A stretch of 64,000 nucleotides of DNA from Thiomicrorhabdus sp. (GTDB taxonomy: Bacteria; Pseudomonadota; Gammaproteobacteria; Thiomicrospirales; Thiomicrospiraceae), in NCBI RefSeq assembly GCF_963662555.1, contig NZ_OY759719.1:1-64000 (forward strand). The letters run 5' to 3'. Below, piece by piece: positions 36,179-47,333 of the stretch. The stretch's first letter is position 1; each line of letters starts with the position of its first letter. The notes under the pieces were generated by a model, which saw only the letters and a program-made list of their open reading frames with translations, searched no databases and was not told the DNA's origin. The position numbers were made by a program, and so were the translations under genes.

Positions 36179-37621
36179 TTATGGAAGTTTTACAATTTCC
36201 ATTTTGTTTGTTCCACCCATAGTGCCATTTACTTCACCACGAGTCATAAGAATTAGATCACCTGATTTGGCAATTCCAAATTCTTTAATTCGATCCATAA
36301 TCGATGCTTTTACTTCTTCATCATTCAAACCATCGTAGGTCAGAGTTGACGGATATACACCACGGAATAAAGTTACTTTACGACGCGTGTCTAAATGCGG
36401 TGTTAAAGCGATAATTGGCATACCAGAACTAATACGTGACATTAATAAAGCCGTATTACCAGATTCAGTTAACGCTGCAATACATTTCACACCAAAGTGG
36501 TTCGCCGCATACATGGTTGCCATTGCAATCGTTTCATCTACTGCTGTAAATGACTCATCAATACGGTGAGTTGATTCACGAGAAGTACGTGACTTCTCCG
36601 CTTCACGACAAATATTACCCATTGTTTCAATAACTAAGCTTGGAGAATGACCCGTAGCCGTTTCACCAGATAACATTACTGCATCTGTTCCATCCATTAC
36701 CGCATTGGCAACGTCAAAGACTTCTGCACGCGTAGGAATTGCATTTTCAATCATAGTTTCCATCATCTGAGTTGCAGTGATAGTCACACGATTAAGTTGG
36801 CGAGAACGCTTAATCATTTTCTTTTGTAACGCTGGTAATTGTGCATCACCAACTTCTACACCTAAGTCACCACGAGCAATCATGATGACATCTGAAGCTA
36901 GAATAATTCCGTCTAACGTAGCGTCATCCGCAACTGCTTCAGCACGCTCAACCTTAGAAACAATGCTACAGTTTAAGCCAGCTTTAGAAGCTAAAGAACG
37001 ACAGTATTCAACATCTTCTGCTGAACGTGGAAAAGATAAAGCTAAGTAATCTGCTTTAATCTCAGCTGCCGTTAAAATATCTTCTTTATCTTTTTCAGTT
37101 AATGCCGCAGCAGATAAACCACCACCGGCAAGGTTAATCCCTTTATTATTTGATAAAGAGCCACCAACGATTGTTGTGGTATTAACACGCTCACCCTCAA
37201 CACTATCTACTTGAAAAACTAAACGACCATCATCAAGCAGTAACTTATCACCTTCTTTTACATCATAAGGAAGGTTTTTGTAGGTTAGACCAACTTCATG
37301 TTGATTACCATCGTTGTTACCTACGGCATTATCAAATGCAAACTTATCACCAGCTTTCAGGAAAACTTTGTCATCTGCAAAGCGTGCAATACGAATTTTA
37401 GGACCTTGTAGGTCAACTAAAACACCGACTTGTCTATCAAATTTTTCAGCCATTTCACGAACAGCTTGAGCACGCAAAATATGCTCTTGTGGAATACCGT
37501 GTGACATATTAATACGCACAACGTCCACACCCGCTTTAATAATTTTTTCTAGCTCACCTTCACGATCCGTAGCAGGACCTAAAGTTGCAACAATTTTTGT
37601 TCTTCTTAAACCACTTGGCAT
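36179..37621 (-). CDS. pyk: Pyruvate kinase
   Basis: Converts phosphoenolpyruvate and ADP to pyruvate and ATP. Length 480. Motifs include TKIVATLGPA at the N-terminus, VRINMSHG near residue 35, LVDLQGPKIRIARF near 67 and the catalytic stretch VIMIARGDLGVEV near 245, then ATQMMETMIENAIPTRAEVF (substrate and regulator sites). It lies inside a Calvin-cycle cluster although it is not a Calvin enzyme, so its placement supplies pyruvate from fixed carbon. The C-terminal domain is intact. The 129-bp gap to fba contains a hairpin at 36128-36163. Confidence 0.96.
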   Translation of the reverse strand: MPSGLRRTKIVATLGPATDREGELEKIIKAGVDVVRINMSHGIPQEHILRAQAVREMAEKFDRQVGVLVDLQGPKIRIARFADDKVFLKAGDKFAFDNAVGNNDGNQHEVGLTYKNLPYDVKEGDKLLLDDGRLVFQVDSVEGERVNTTTIVGGSLSNNKGINLAGGGLSAAALTEKDKEDILTAAEIKADYLALSFPRSAEDVEYCRSLASKAGLNCSIVSKVERAEAVADDATLDGIILASDVIMIARGDLGVEVGDAQLPALQKKMIKRSRQLNRVTITATQMMETMIENAIPTRAEVFDVANAVMDGTDAVMLSGETATGHSPSLVIETMGNICREAEKSRTSRESTHRIDESFTAVDETIAMATMYAANHFGVKCIAALTESGNTALLMSRISSGMPIIALTPHLDTRRKVTLFRGVYPSTLTYDGLNDEEVKASIMDRIKEFGIAKSGDLILMTRGEVNGTMGGTNKMEIVKLP

Positions 37622-37839
37622 TTTGTTTTTTCTACCTTATAAAAATTTGAACTCGTTAGTGTTCAAAAAAGATGTCTCGCAAAATAAACTCCGACCAAAC
37701 TGAACAGCCAATCTTTTTGGCTGAGGTGTCAAAAGTGTTATTTACCGAGTCACCCTCTTTCGTGAACTATTTAAATCTAACAGAGTTATGTGACAATAAA
37801 ATGAAAACAACCTGAATAAGTTCAAGCTGTGTTAATACT

Positions 37840-37851
37840 ACCAGGCCTGGT
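37840..37851. repeat. Dispersed palindrome, perfect copy (first of a pair), pgk-pyk gap
   Basis: ACCAGGCCTGGT; the next copy starts 24 bp on, about two helical turns and a bit. Confidence 0.96.
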
Positions 37852-37863
37852 AAATTTAATTTT

Positions 37864-37875
37864 ACCAGGCCTGGT
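37864..37875. repeat. Dispersed palindrome, perfect copy (second of a pair), pgk-pyk gap
   Basis: ACCAGGCCTGGT with flanks AATTTT / AATTT; 20 bp from the stop codon of pgk. Confidence 0.96.
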
Positions 37876-37894
37876 AATTTATTCGTAAAACGAA

Positions 37895-39079
37895 TTATTT
37901 TGCAGCTGCTGCTTTTTCTAACATAGTTACAGCTGGTAGTTCTTTACCTTCTAAGAATTCTAAGAAAGCACCACCACCAGTAGAGATGTAAGAAACTTTA
38001 TCAGCGATATCATACTTATCAATTGCCGCTAAAGTATCACCACCACCTGCAATCGAGAATGCTGAAGACTCTGCAATTGCCATAGAGATTGCTTTAGTTC
38101 CTTCACCAAATTGATCAAACTCAAAAACACCTACTGGACCATTCCATACAACAGTACCTGCATTTTTGATGATTTCAGCTAATTCTGCTGCAGAATCAGG
38201 ACCGATATCAAAAATCATATCGTCATCAGCGGTTTCAGAAACATTTTTAGTTTCAGCTGCCGCTGACTCAGAGAATTCTTTACCACATACTACGTCTGAC
38301 GCTAAAGGAATCGCCGCACCACGTTTTTCCATGATTTCGTTAAGCTTCTTACATGTTGGTACTAGATCCGTTTCAGAAAGTGATTTACCAACGTTATAAC
38401 CAGCTGCTTCAATAAACGTGTTAGCAATACCACCACCTACAACTAATTGGTCAACTTTTTCAGAAAGTGACTCAAGAACAGTTAACTTTGTAGAAACCTT
38501 AGAACCACCAACAATTGCAACCATTGGACGTGCTGGGTTATGTAAAGCCTTACCTAAAGCATCTAATTCTGCTGCTAATAATGGACCTGCACACGCTGTA
38601 TCAGCAAATGCACCTGCACCATGTGTTGAAGCTTGTGCACGGTGAGCTGTACCGAAAGCGTCCATAACATATACATCACAAAGTGCTGCATACTTCTTAG
38701 AAAGAGCTTCATCGTCTTTCTTTTCACCAACGTTGAAACGAACGTTTTCTAAAAGAACTACTTCACCATCAGCTACATCAAAACCACCATCAAGGTAATC
38801 TTTAATAAGACGAACTTCTTTACCTAGTTTAGCTGTAAGATCAGCAGCAACTGGAGCAAGAGAGAACTCTTCTTCATATTGACCTTCAGTAGGACGACCA
38901 AGGTGAGACATCAGCATTACCTTAGCACCAGCGTCAGCGGCCATTTTGATTGTAGGTAATGAAGCACGAATACGTGCATCAGAAGTTACTTTACCGTCTT
39001 TAACTGGAACGTTAAGGTCTTCACGAATCAATACGCGCTTACCAGCTAAATCTAGATCAGACATCTTAATTACAGACAT
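37895..39079 (-). CDS. pgk: Phosphoglycerate kinase
   Basis: Phosphorylates 3-phosphoglycerate in the Calvin direction. I start it at the ATG at 39079 (AAGGACT upstream), giving 394 residues, the usual size; a longer frame begins at 39100 without a good site. Motifs are [11 protein letters not shown] near residue 15, LMSHLGRP near 53, [16 protein letters not shown] near 110, [11 protein letters not shown] near 190, [10 protein letters not shown] near 322 and [11 protein letters not shown] near 350 (ATP and substrate sites). The 273-bp gap to pyk has a pair of palindromes; the gap to gap holds hairpin element copy B. Confidence 0.96.
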   Translation of the reverse strand: MSVIKMSDLDLAGKRVLIREDLNVPVKDGKVTSDARIRASLPTIKMAADAGAKVMLMSHLGRPTEGQYEEEFSLAPVAADLTAKLGKEVRLIKDYLDGGFDVADGEVVLLENVRFNVGEKKDDEALSKKYAALCDVYVMDAFGTAHRAQASTHGAGAFADTACAGPLLAAELDALGKALHNPARPMVAIVGGSKVSTKLTVLESLSEKVDQLVVGGGIANTFIEAAGYNVGKSLSETDLVPTCKKLNEIMEKRGAAIPLASDVVCGKEFSESAAAETKNVSETADDDMIFDIGPDSAAELAEIIKNAGTVVWNGPVGVFEFDQFGEGTKAISMAIAESSAFSIAGGGDTLAAIDKYDIADKVSYISTGGGAFLEFLEGKELPAVTMLEKAAAAK

Positions 39080-39231
39080 GTTGAGTCCTTTTTCTTTCAA
39101 GTTGAACTGTTTTCAGAGAGAAAACAGATTTGGATTAAAATTAAATTTACTTTTTTATACTCAGACAAAACCAAATACAAACAAGAAAATTTAATTTGGA
39201 GAGATAACTCCCTCCAAACTAAACCAAAATA

Positions 39232-39342
39232 ATTAATTGATTCGCTCAGTAGCGAGTTGAGTTCGAGGCGGGCGAAGGGAGTGTGCAAGTGCACACGACC
39301 GACAACCAACAAAGAAATCAGCCGCTAATGAGATGAATCAAT
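39232..39342. repeat. Intercistronic hairpin element, copy B (gap-pgk gap)
   Basis: The ends ATTGATTCGCTCAGTAGCG (39236 on) and CGCTAATGAGATGAATCAAT (39322 on) are near-perfect inverted repeats. The apex is GTGTGC-AAGT-GCACAC. Its core (39267-39309) is about 75-80% identical to 22961-23003 in copy A, with compensating changes in the apical stem. Confidence 0.75.
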
Positions 39343-39344
39343 AA

Positions 39345-40349
<1,005 letters not shown>

Positions 40350-40363
40350 TTACTCCAATTGTT

Positions 40364-40375
40364 ACCAGGCCCGTA
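40364..40375. repeat. Dispersed palindrome, near copy (ACCAGGCCCGTA)
   Basis: Two or three mismatches in the right arm; in the tkt-gap intercistronic gap. Confidence 0.5.
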
Positions 40376-40456
40376 AATGATAAACAGACCTGACTTAATA
40401 AAAAATTTAAATATTTAACCTGTAAATAATACTGCCATCTTAACGATGGCTAACAA

Positions 40457-42445
40457 TTATTTACCTAAAACTTTGTTTGCTGTAGCAACAACGTTTTCTA
40501 CTGTGAAACCAAACTCTTTAAATAGTTCGTCCGCAGGTGCTGATTCACCGAAAGTAGACATACAAACTGTTCCACCATCAAGACCAACGTACTTGTACCA
40601 ACCATCAGCAACACCAGCTTCGATTGCAACACGTTTAACACCAGGAATAAGAACAGAATCTTTATAGGCTTGATCTTGCTCATCATAAGCACTAGTACAA
40701 GGCATAGAAACAACACGAACATTTGCATCCATTGCTTCAGCTGCTTCAACTGCTAGACCTACTTCAGAACCTGTAGAGATGAAGATAATGTCTGGAGTAC
40801 CAGCACAATCTTTCAATACATAACCACCTTTTTCGATGTTTGCTACTTGTTCAGGTGTACGTTCCATCGGAGTTAATGCCTGACGAGAGAAAATCAATGC
40901 CGTAGGAGCTTTATCACGCATGATAGCCATTTTCCAAGAAACAGCAGACTCAACCGCATCACAACCACGCCAAGTTTGGAAGTTAGGGATAACACGCATT
41001 GTTGCTAACTGCTCAACTGGCTGGTGAGTAGGACCATCTTCACCTAGACCGATAGAATCATGAGTGTAAACATAGATAGTACCGATTTTCATCAGTGCAG
41101 ACATACGTAAAGCATTACGCATGAACTCCATAAACATGAAGAAAGTTCCACCGAATACTTTGAAACCACCGTGAAGAACCATACCGTTCATCATGTGAGC
41201 CATACCGAATTCGCGAACACCCCAAGATAGGTAGTTACCATCAGCGTTTTCTTTGTTAACCTTAACCATCTTAGACCAGTTAGTTAAGTTAGAACCTGTT
41301 AAGTCAGCAGAACCACCAAACATTTCTGGTAGTAAGTTACCTAGTTCTTCGATTGTTTTCTGCGAAGCTTGACGTGAAGCTAGCTTAGGCATTTCAGCCT
41401 GAGTCTTAGCGATAAACGCATCCATATCTACTTCGAAGTTAGCTGGTAATTCACCCGCCATACGACGTTCAAATTCTGCTGCTTCAGCTGGGTAAGCTGC
41501 TTTATAAGCTGCAAACTTCTCGTTCCAAGCTGCTTCATCTTTAGCACCTTGAGCTTTATGATCCCAACCAGCGTAAATATCTTCTGGAATTTCGAATGGA
41601 CCAGCAGTCCAACCAAGTTCTTTACGTGCTAGAGCGATTTCATCATCACCTAAAGGTGCACCGTGACAAGAGTAAGTACCACACTTGTTAGGAGAACCAA
41701 AACCGATAACTGTCTTAGTACAGATTAGCGTAGGCTTGTCTGTTACTTTCTTAGCTTCTTCGATTGCCGCATTGATTGCGTCAGCATCGTGACCATCAAC
41801 GTTAGGAATAACGTGCCAGTCATAAGAAACAAAACGTCCAGGAACGCCTTTTTCCATCCAGTCACCGATGTTACCGTCGATAGAGATATCGTTGTCATCC
41901 CAGAAAGCGATTAACTTACCAAGACCTAAAGTACCAGCCATTGCACACGCTTCGTGAGAAAGACCTTCCATTAAACAACCATCACCCATGAATACATAAG
42001 TGTTATGGTCAACGATATCGTGTCCAGGCTTATTGAACTGTGCTGCTAGAGTACGTTCAGCGATAGCCATACCCACTGCGTTAGTAATACCCTGACCTAG
42101 AGGACCCGTTGTTGTTTCAATACCTTCTGCATAACCATATTCTGGGTGACCAGCCGTCTTAGCGTGTAGCTGACGGAACTGTTTGATGTCTTCCATGCTT
42201 AGGTCGTAACCAGAAAGATGTAATAGAGAATACATAAGCATTGAACCATGACCATTTGAAAGTACAAAACGATCGCGGTCAGCCCACTTAGAGTTTGTCG
42301 GATTGAACTTCATGTGGCTGTTCCACAATACTTCAGCGATATCCGCCATACCCATTGGAGCACCTGGGTGACCAGAATTTGCTTTTTGAACTGCATCCAT
42401 ACTTAACGCACGGATTGCATTTGCTAGATCTCTACGAGTTGCCAT
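40457..42445 (-). CDS. tkt: Transketolase
   Basis: A thiamine diphosphate enzyme that moves two-carbon units in the Calvin cycle and pentose phosphate pathway. Length 662. Motifs are [13 protein letters not shown] near residue 22, [13 protein letters not shown] near 65, the ThDP motif [15 protein letters not shown] near 150, and [19 protein letters not shown] near 463 in the pyrimidine domain. It leads the cluster tkt-gap-pgk-pyk-fba on the minus strand. The upstream gap contains a perfect inverted repeat that may regulate the cluster. Confidence 0.97.
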   Translation of the reverse strand: MATRRDLANAIRALSMDAVQKANSGHPGAPMGMADIAEVLWNSHMKFNPTNSKWADRDRFVLSNGHGSMLMYSLLHLSGYDLSMEDIKQFRQLHAKTAGHPEYGYAEGIETTTGPLGQGITNAVGMAIAERTLAAQFNKPGHDIVDHNTYVFMGDGCLMEGLSHEACAMAGTLGLGKLIAFWDDNDISIDGNIGDWMEKGVPGRFVSYDWHVIPNVDGHDADAINAAIEEAKKVTDKPTLICTKTVIGFGSPNKCGTYSCHGAPLGDDEIALARKELGWTAGPFEIPEDIYAGWDHKAQGAKDEAAWNEKFAAYKAAYPAEAAEFERRMAGELPANFEVDMDAFIAKTQAEMPKLASRQASQKTIEELGNLLPEMFGGSADLTGSNLTNWSKMVKVNKENADGNYLSWGVREFGMAHMMNGMVLHGGFKVFGGTFFMFMEFMRNALRMSALMKIGTIYVYTHDSIGLGEDGPTHQPVEQLATMRVIPNFQTWRGCDAVESAVSWKMAIMRDKAPTALIFSRQALTPMERTPEQVANIEKGGYVLKDCAGTPDIIFISTGSEVGLAVEAAEAMDANVRVVSMPCTSAYDEQDQAYKDSVLIPGVKRVAIEAGVADGWYKYVGLDGGTVCMSTFGESAPADELFKEFGFTVENVVATANKVLGK

Positions 42446-42798
42446 ACAACTTCCTCAACTTTTTTAAAAATTCGGTACTTGCGGGGTAATCTTATTGAAG
42501 TTTCAGAGGTTTACTATCAACATCATCTGATTATAAAAAAGGACTTCAATAACTACCGCAATATAAATTTGGACGATTATTCTCTCTTAAAATGACAAAA
42601 TCATCAAGTTTTCTTATCTATTGATTGCTTTTATTTAATAAAAACCACGTATAAAGTCAGTTTTTTCACAAACTGCAATATACACAAACTCTGTTTTTAT
42701 AACAACGAGTTACTAAAAAATTGTTACACAAAGCTATTTTGCAATATAAAAAACCCAGGCTAAACCTGGGTTAAAGAGTTATGAAGCTATTGTGACAG
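42446..42798 (-). promoter_or_regulatory. Leader/promoter region of the tkt cluster with inverted repeat
   Basis: TTATTGAAGT (42492-42501) and ACTTCAATAA (42543-42552) are perfect inverted repeats, and outer GCGG-GTA (42481) and TACCGC (42554) extend the pairing. They lie in the probable 5' leader of tkt. The rest is AT-rich and should hold the promoter. The RND operon's terminator is at the far side. Confidence 0.5.
42747..42772 (-). terminator. Terminator of the second RND efflux operon
   Basis: On the minus strand AACCCAGG-TTTAG-CCTGGGTT is followed by TTTT. Confidence 0.88.
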
Positions 42799-45700
42799 CT
42801 ATATAACGCCAGTTACAGAACCCTCATTCTCAATTTTGTGTTTATTTTTGGGAGCCCATTTATCCATAAAACCTTCATAAATAGAAAGCATGGCAGGAAG
42901 CACCAACAAGATTAAAAAGGTTGAGAACATCAAACCAAAAGCAATCGCTGTTGCCATTGGAATTAAGAATTGAGCTTGTAAAGAAGTTTCAAACAACAGT
43001 GGCGTTAAACCAGCAATGGTAGTCAGTGACGTTAAGATTACTGCACGAACCCTTTGCACAGCGGCCTCTTCTAAGGCTTTATTAATGCCTAAGCCAGATG
43101 CCCTCAATGATTTATAAAAGCTCACTAAAATAATCGAATCATTCACTACAATTCCTGACAAACCAAAGAAACCAAACATAGACAGAATCGTCATATCTAG
43201 CCCCATCCACCAGTGGCCAAGAATTGCTCCAACCAAACCAAACGGAATCGCCATCATCACCACTAAAGGCCAGCCATAAGAGCCAAACACCCAGGCAAGC
43301 ACAATATAAATCATTGATAAACCAATCAATAACCCTACTTTCATATCGGCCATGGTTTCTGCTTGACGTTTATTTTGCCCTTCGATGGTATAGCTAATAC
43401 CGTATTTTTTCTCTAACTTTGGTAAAGCTGTATTCTTTAAGCTTTCTAAAATCTGATTAGCGTTGTTAGCATTATTATCTACATCACCTAAAACCGTTAC
43501 CGCAAGCTGTCCATCAACGTGTCGCATGGCATCAAAACCTTGCTGAGTTGTCCAACTGGCAACGGAGTTCAATGGCACTCTTTCCCCTTTAGGCGAAACA
43601 ACTTGCATGTTATTGATGGTACCTAAAGAAGCTTGCTGTGACGCAGGAAACTGAACTCGCACTTCAACCTCATCTTCACCATCGGTAAAAATCTGAGCTA
43701 AACGACCAGAAAATGCATCTGATAACTGACGACCTAAAGAAACATAGGTGAACCCTAATGCTTTACCTTGCGGCGTTAAACGATAAATAAGCTGATCACG
43801 ACCAAATGGCAAATCATCTCTAATACCGCTCACACCTTGAATCTGTTCAAGCACTTGCTCCAAATCCAAAGCAGCTTGCTTAAGTTTCATCGGCTCAGCA
43901 CCAAACAATCGCACATCCACATCACTGCCTGGTGGCCCTCCTCTTGGTGCACTAATTGTTAAAGTATCCAGGCCTGGTGCACTGCCCGCTTTTTCTTGCC
44001 ACACTTTCAAAAATTCGGCGTTACGAGTTTTGCGTAAATCAGGCTCTTCTAATTGAACATTAATAGCTGCAAAATTAGCACCCGCTTGCGTTGTAGTTTC
44101 GTTGTAATGCACTACAGCCACTTTAACAATACCCGGCTCCAATTCTTTTTCTGTTGCCAACAAGGCTTCATAAAGATGATCGACATATTTAGCCGATACA
44201 GACGCAGGTGTACCCGCAACAAAGCGTACATCGGCATTTAATTTAGTTGACTCTGGAGAAGGGAAAAACACAAAACCTAAACGCCCACCAGCTAAAAGCC
44301 CAATAACAAAAATCATTAAAGCTAAAGTCGTTGCAATGGTGATACCACGGTGGTTGAGCACCCAACGAATAACATTTCTAAACTGGTGATGCCTAAAATG
44401 ATTAATTCCTGAATCTAATCGATAGCGAATAGAACCTTGTTCTGCTTTTTTAACGCCTTTTAATGCATGACGTAAATGTCCAGGCAGAATGGTAAAACTC
44501 TCAAGCAAAGAAGCAAAAATAACCGCAATAATCACTAATGGAATCGCAAATAAAATATTACCAATCTCACCACCAATTAACATGAGCGGCAAAAATGCAG
44601 CTACTGTCGTTAGCGATGAAGCGGTAACGGGCCCAAGCATACGATGAGCACCACCTTCTGCAGCTTGTAGGTCAGGCTCACCCATTTCATGGTGGGCTAA
44701 AGCATCTTCGCCCACCACAATGGCATCATCAACAATAATACCCAGAGCCATAATTAGGCCGAAAAGGCTGACCATATTAATAGAACCGCCAGCCAGATAC
44801 ATAATCATCAAAGTCGCCATAAATGAGACTGGAATCCCAACAGCAACCCAAAAAGCGACTCGGCCGTTTAAGAAAATATAGAGGATTAATACCACTAGAA
44901 TTAAACCACCAATACCATTGTTTACCAACAACATAATACGTTGGTTAACCAGTGACCAGGTTTCGTCGTAAACTTGCAAATGCACGCCTTTTGGAAGCTG
45001 GGGCGTTACATCTTTAAGCCACTGCTGCATAACTTCTGAGGACTTAAGTGTATCGCCACCTTCAGCACGCATTAACTGCATCTCAATGGCAGGTGTTCCA
45101 TCCACCGTTAAGTAAGGAGCATTTTTAGTTGGTCGCCGTTCAACCTTGGCAACATCCCCTAAAGAGAGATTTTGAGAATCAGAAACCACTAAAGGCATTT
45201 GACTATATGCGATATCAGTTCGTTTTTGCTGCAAGGCACGTAAATCACGCACACTGTCATCATCGCCCACCGAACCGGCAGGGTAATCTCGGCTCATTCC
45301 CGCTACTCGATCACCGATCGACTCTAATGTAAGATTGTATTGATCCAAGGTATCTTGAGAAACCTCAATCGCCATCTGGTCTGTTGGCAAGCCTTTAAAA
45401 TTGACTTTATCAATGCCCCGATTCAGTAAATCACGCTCAAACCCTCTTACTAAGGGTCTAAGTTCCTGAAGACTGCCATTATCCGTTCTCACCAATACTC
45501 GAGCAATTGACTCGTATCTGACAATTCTTTCAATAATGGGCTTTTGAGAGTCTTGCGGTAAGTTCCTGAGCTCACCTACTCGTTGGTTAATTTGATCTAA
45601 GGCCTCGATCATATCGGTGCCTTCTTTAAATTTTAACGAGATAGAAGCCACACCCAAAGAGGAGGTGGATGTCATTTCATCAAGGTTATCAATATTTCGT

Positions 45701-45984
45701 AAAACACGTTCTACCGGATCGGTAATACTTCTTTCGACATCTTGAGCATTGGCTCCTGGCCAAATAATCCTGACTGACGCATAATCCAAAGAGAAGTTTG
45801 GGAAGAACTGCACGTTTAACTTCATTAACGCCACGATCCCAGCCAGAATCATAATAATCATTAATAAGTTAGGAGCCACTTTATGGCGTGCAAAAAGACC
45901 AATTATGCCGCGAGACTTAAATTTTGACTCGCTTGGATGGATATCTAAATCATCCTTTTCAGGCGTAGTATCTATATGGCTCAT
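42799..45984 (-). CDS. RND-family efflux transporter permease
   Basis: An inner-membrane proton-driven pump of 1061 residues. TM1 (about residues 33-53) is followed by a periplasmic domain with WPGANAQDVERSITDPVERVL, then TM2-6 with LFGLIMALGIIVDDAIVVGED (proton-relay Asp pair), and a second copy of the plan ending SGIVVNDSIILVSFY. An unusual N-terminal extension of about 30 residues is rich in Asp and Ser. The drug or metabolite it exports cannot be told. It starts four bases inside the adaptor gene's end, and no outer-membrane channel gene is adjacent, so it may use a shared one. Confidence 0.9.
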   Translation of the reverse strand: MSHIDTTPEKDDLDIHPSESKFKSRGIIGLFARHKVAPNLLMIIMILAGIVALMKLNVQFFPNFSLDYASVRIIWPGANAQDVERSITDPVERVLRNIDNLDEMTSTSSLGVASISLKFKEGTDMIEALDQINQRVGELRNLPQDSQKPIIERIVRYESIARVLVRTDNGSLQELRPLVRGFERDLLNRGIDKVNFKGLPTDQMAIEVSQDTLDQYNLTLESIGDRVAGMSRDYPAGSVGDDDSVRDLRALQQKRTDIAYSQMPLVVSDSQNLSLGDVAKVERRPTKNAPYLTVDGTPAIEMQLMRAEGGDTLKSSEVMQQWLKDVTPQLPKGVHLQVYDETWSLVNQRIMLLVNNGIGGLILVVLILYIFLNGRVAFWVAVGIPVSFMATLMIMYLAGGSINMVSLFGLIMALGIIVDDAIVVGEDALAHHEMGEPDLQAAEGGAHRMLGPVTASSLTTVAAFLPLMLIGGEIGNILFAIPLVIIAVIFASLLESFTILPGHLRHALKGVKKAEQGSIRYRLDSGINHFRHHQFRNVIRWVLNHRGITIATTLALMIFVIGLLAGGRLGFVFFPSPESTKLNADVRFVAGTPASVSAKYVDHLYEALLATEKELEPGIVKVAVVHYNETTTQAGANFAAINVQLEEPDLRKTRNAEFLKVWQEKAGSAPGLDTLTISAPRGGPPGSDVDVRLFGAEPMKLKQAALDLEQVLEQIQGVSGIRDDLPFGRDQLIYRLTPQGKALGFTYVSLGRQLSDAFSGRLAQIFTDGEDEVEVRVQFPASQQASLGTINNMQVVSPKGERVPLNSVASWTTQQGFDAMRHVDGQLAVTVLGDVDNNANNANQILESLKNTALPKLEKKYGISYTIEGQNKRQAETMADMKVGLLIGLSMIYIVLAWVFGSYGWPLVVMMAIPFGLVGAILGHWWMGLDMTILSMFGFFGLSGIVVNDSIILVSFYKSLRASGLGINKALEEAAVQRVRAVILTSLTTIAGLTPLLFETSLQAQFLIPMATAIAFGLMFSTFLILLVLPAMLSIYEGFMDKWAPKNKHKIENEGSVTGVI
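43967..43978. repeat. Dispersed palindrome, near copy (TCCAGGCCTGGT)
   Basis: One mismatch, inside the RND permease gene; read Pro-Gly-Leu-Asp on the minus strand. Confidence 0.75.
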
Positions 45985-47213
45985 TGCCCCTCCTCAGAGA
46001 CTTTTAAGCCAGTAGTCGCATTAGGTAAATGCGTGATATTAATCTTCACCCCTTCTTTAAAGTCGGGTTTAACCAACGCCCATAATTGATTATTACGCTG
46101 CACTTCGCCCACAACATTGACGGTATGGGAGACTAGGCGATTATCTTCAACCAAATAAATACGATCATTGCCATAGATTGCACTGTAAGGAACTGCCAAT
46201 ACATCACCTTTAGTCACACCCTCGAGACTAATATCCATCAAAGCTCCTGGGCGTGCACCCAACAGGCTTTCTGGCAATTTAAAAAACGCATCTACACCAC
46301 TGGTGGTTGCTTCACCAGCAAGTCTAAGTAGAGGTAAATCGGTTTTACTCCCGCCAGATTCATAAAATGCATTTAAAGCTACATTATCACGTAAAGCTTT
46401 TTCTACTATAGGTAGCTGAGTAACTGGTAACTTGGCACGTAATTCTAAACTGTCTAACGCATAAAAACTGACCATAACCGTACCCGCATTCACCCGAGAA
46501 CCTTCACTAACATTAACCGAGGCAATACGAGCATCATAAGGGGCGACTAACTGACCGCGTTGTAAATTTAATTGAGCTTGTTGAAGAGCCGCTTGAGCCT
46601 TTTCTAGTGATGCTTGAGCTTGAATCAATTTTGATTGATTCTCTTGAACCGCTAACTTAGCCCCAACCACAGTATATTCTTGTCTAACCAAAGCTTCATT
46701 TGCCGCATCCAGCGAAGATTGCGAAGCTAAATTTTTCTGCATAAGCTGTTTGGCACGAGTAACCGCTATCTGTTTTAATTTGAGGACTTTTTTCTCATGC
46801 TCTAAACGTTTTTGATTGGCGGTATTGGTAAATTTTTGCTGGGTCAATTGAGCTTTAGCATTAGCGGCTTCTGCCTCGGCTTGCCTTAAAGGGATGGTTA
46901 AATCGGTTTCATCAATAAACACCAATTTTTCACCTTTTTTAACGGTTTGCCCGTCCTTAACAAACACCTTAGAAATCACTCCCGTTACTGGAGCAGATGC
47001 CGACACCATAGAGTAAGACTCCACCGTTCCGTAGAGTTTCTGCACAGGAGCCAAACGTTCAAACTGAGCCGTAAGCGTTTGAACCATCCAAACCTTTTCT
47101 TTGATATCAACTGGCTTTTGCACTGGCTTGGTTGATTTCATATACACAAAAACCATAATGGCAAATACTATAATAAGTATTGGAATCAGAAAACGTTTGA
47201 TCTTTTGCAGCAT
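45981..47213 (-). CDS. Periplasmic adaptor (HlyD/AcrA type) of the RND pump
   Basis: 410 residues with an N-terminal membrane anchor (IPILIIVFAIMVFVYM, about residues 10-26), the first lipoyl half VTGVISKVFVKDGQTVKKGEKL near 75, a long coiled-coil hairpin rich in Gln, Ala and Leu (about 105-205), the second lipoyl half and a beta-barrel. It overlaps the permease start by four bases and is preceded, after 120 bp, by cca in the same direction. Confidence 0.9.
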   Translation of the reverse strand: MLQKIKRFLIPILIIVFAIMVFVYMKSTKPVQKPVDIKEKVWMVQTLTAQFERLAPVQKLYGTVESYSMVSASAPVTGVISKVFVKDGQTVKKGEKLVFIDETDLTIPLRQAEAEAANAKAQLTQQKFTNTANQKRLEHEKKVLKLKQIAVTRAKQLMQKNLASQSSLDAANEALVRQEYTVVGAKLAVQENQSKLIQAQASLEKAQAALQQAQLNLQRGQLVAPYDARIASVNVSEGSRVNAGTVMVSFYALDSLELRAKLPVTQLPIVEKALRDNVALNAFYESGGSKTDLPLLRLAGEATTSGVDAFFKLPESLLGARPGALMDISLEGVTKGDVLAVPYSAIYGNDRIYLVEDNRLVSHTVNVVGEVQRNNQLWALVKPDFKEGVKINITHLPNATTGLKVSEEGQ

Positions 47214-47280
47214 AATTTTTGCTCTTTTATAAAATTAGGTTGTTTATCAATTCGATTTTATCAGTAATTTTGAGCATTTT

Positions 47281-47292
47281 ACCAGGCCTGGT
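47281..47292. repeat. Dispersed palindrome, perfect copy, between cca and the adaptor gene
   Basis: ACCAGGCCTGGT with symmetric TTTT / AAAA flanks. Confidence 0.96.
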
Positions 47293-47333
47293 AAAAGCAA
47301 TTTACTCAACATAATTACTGTATTAATTCATTG

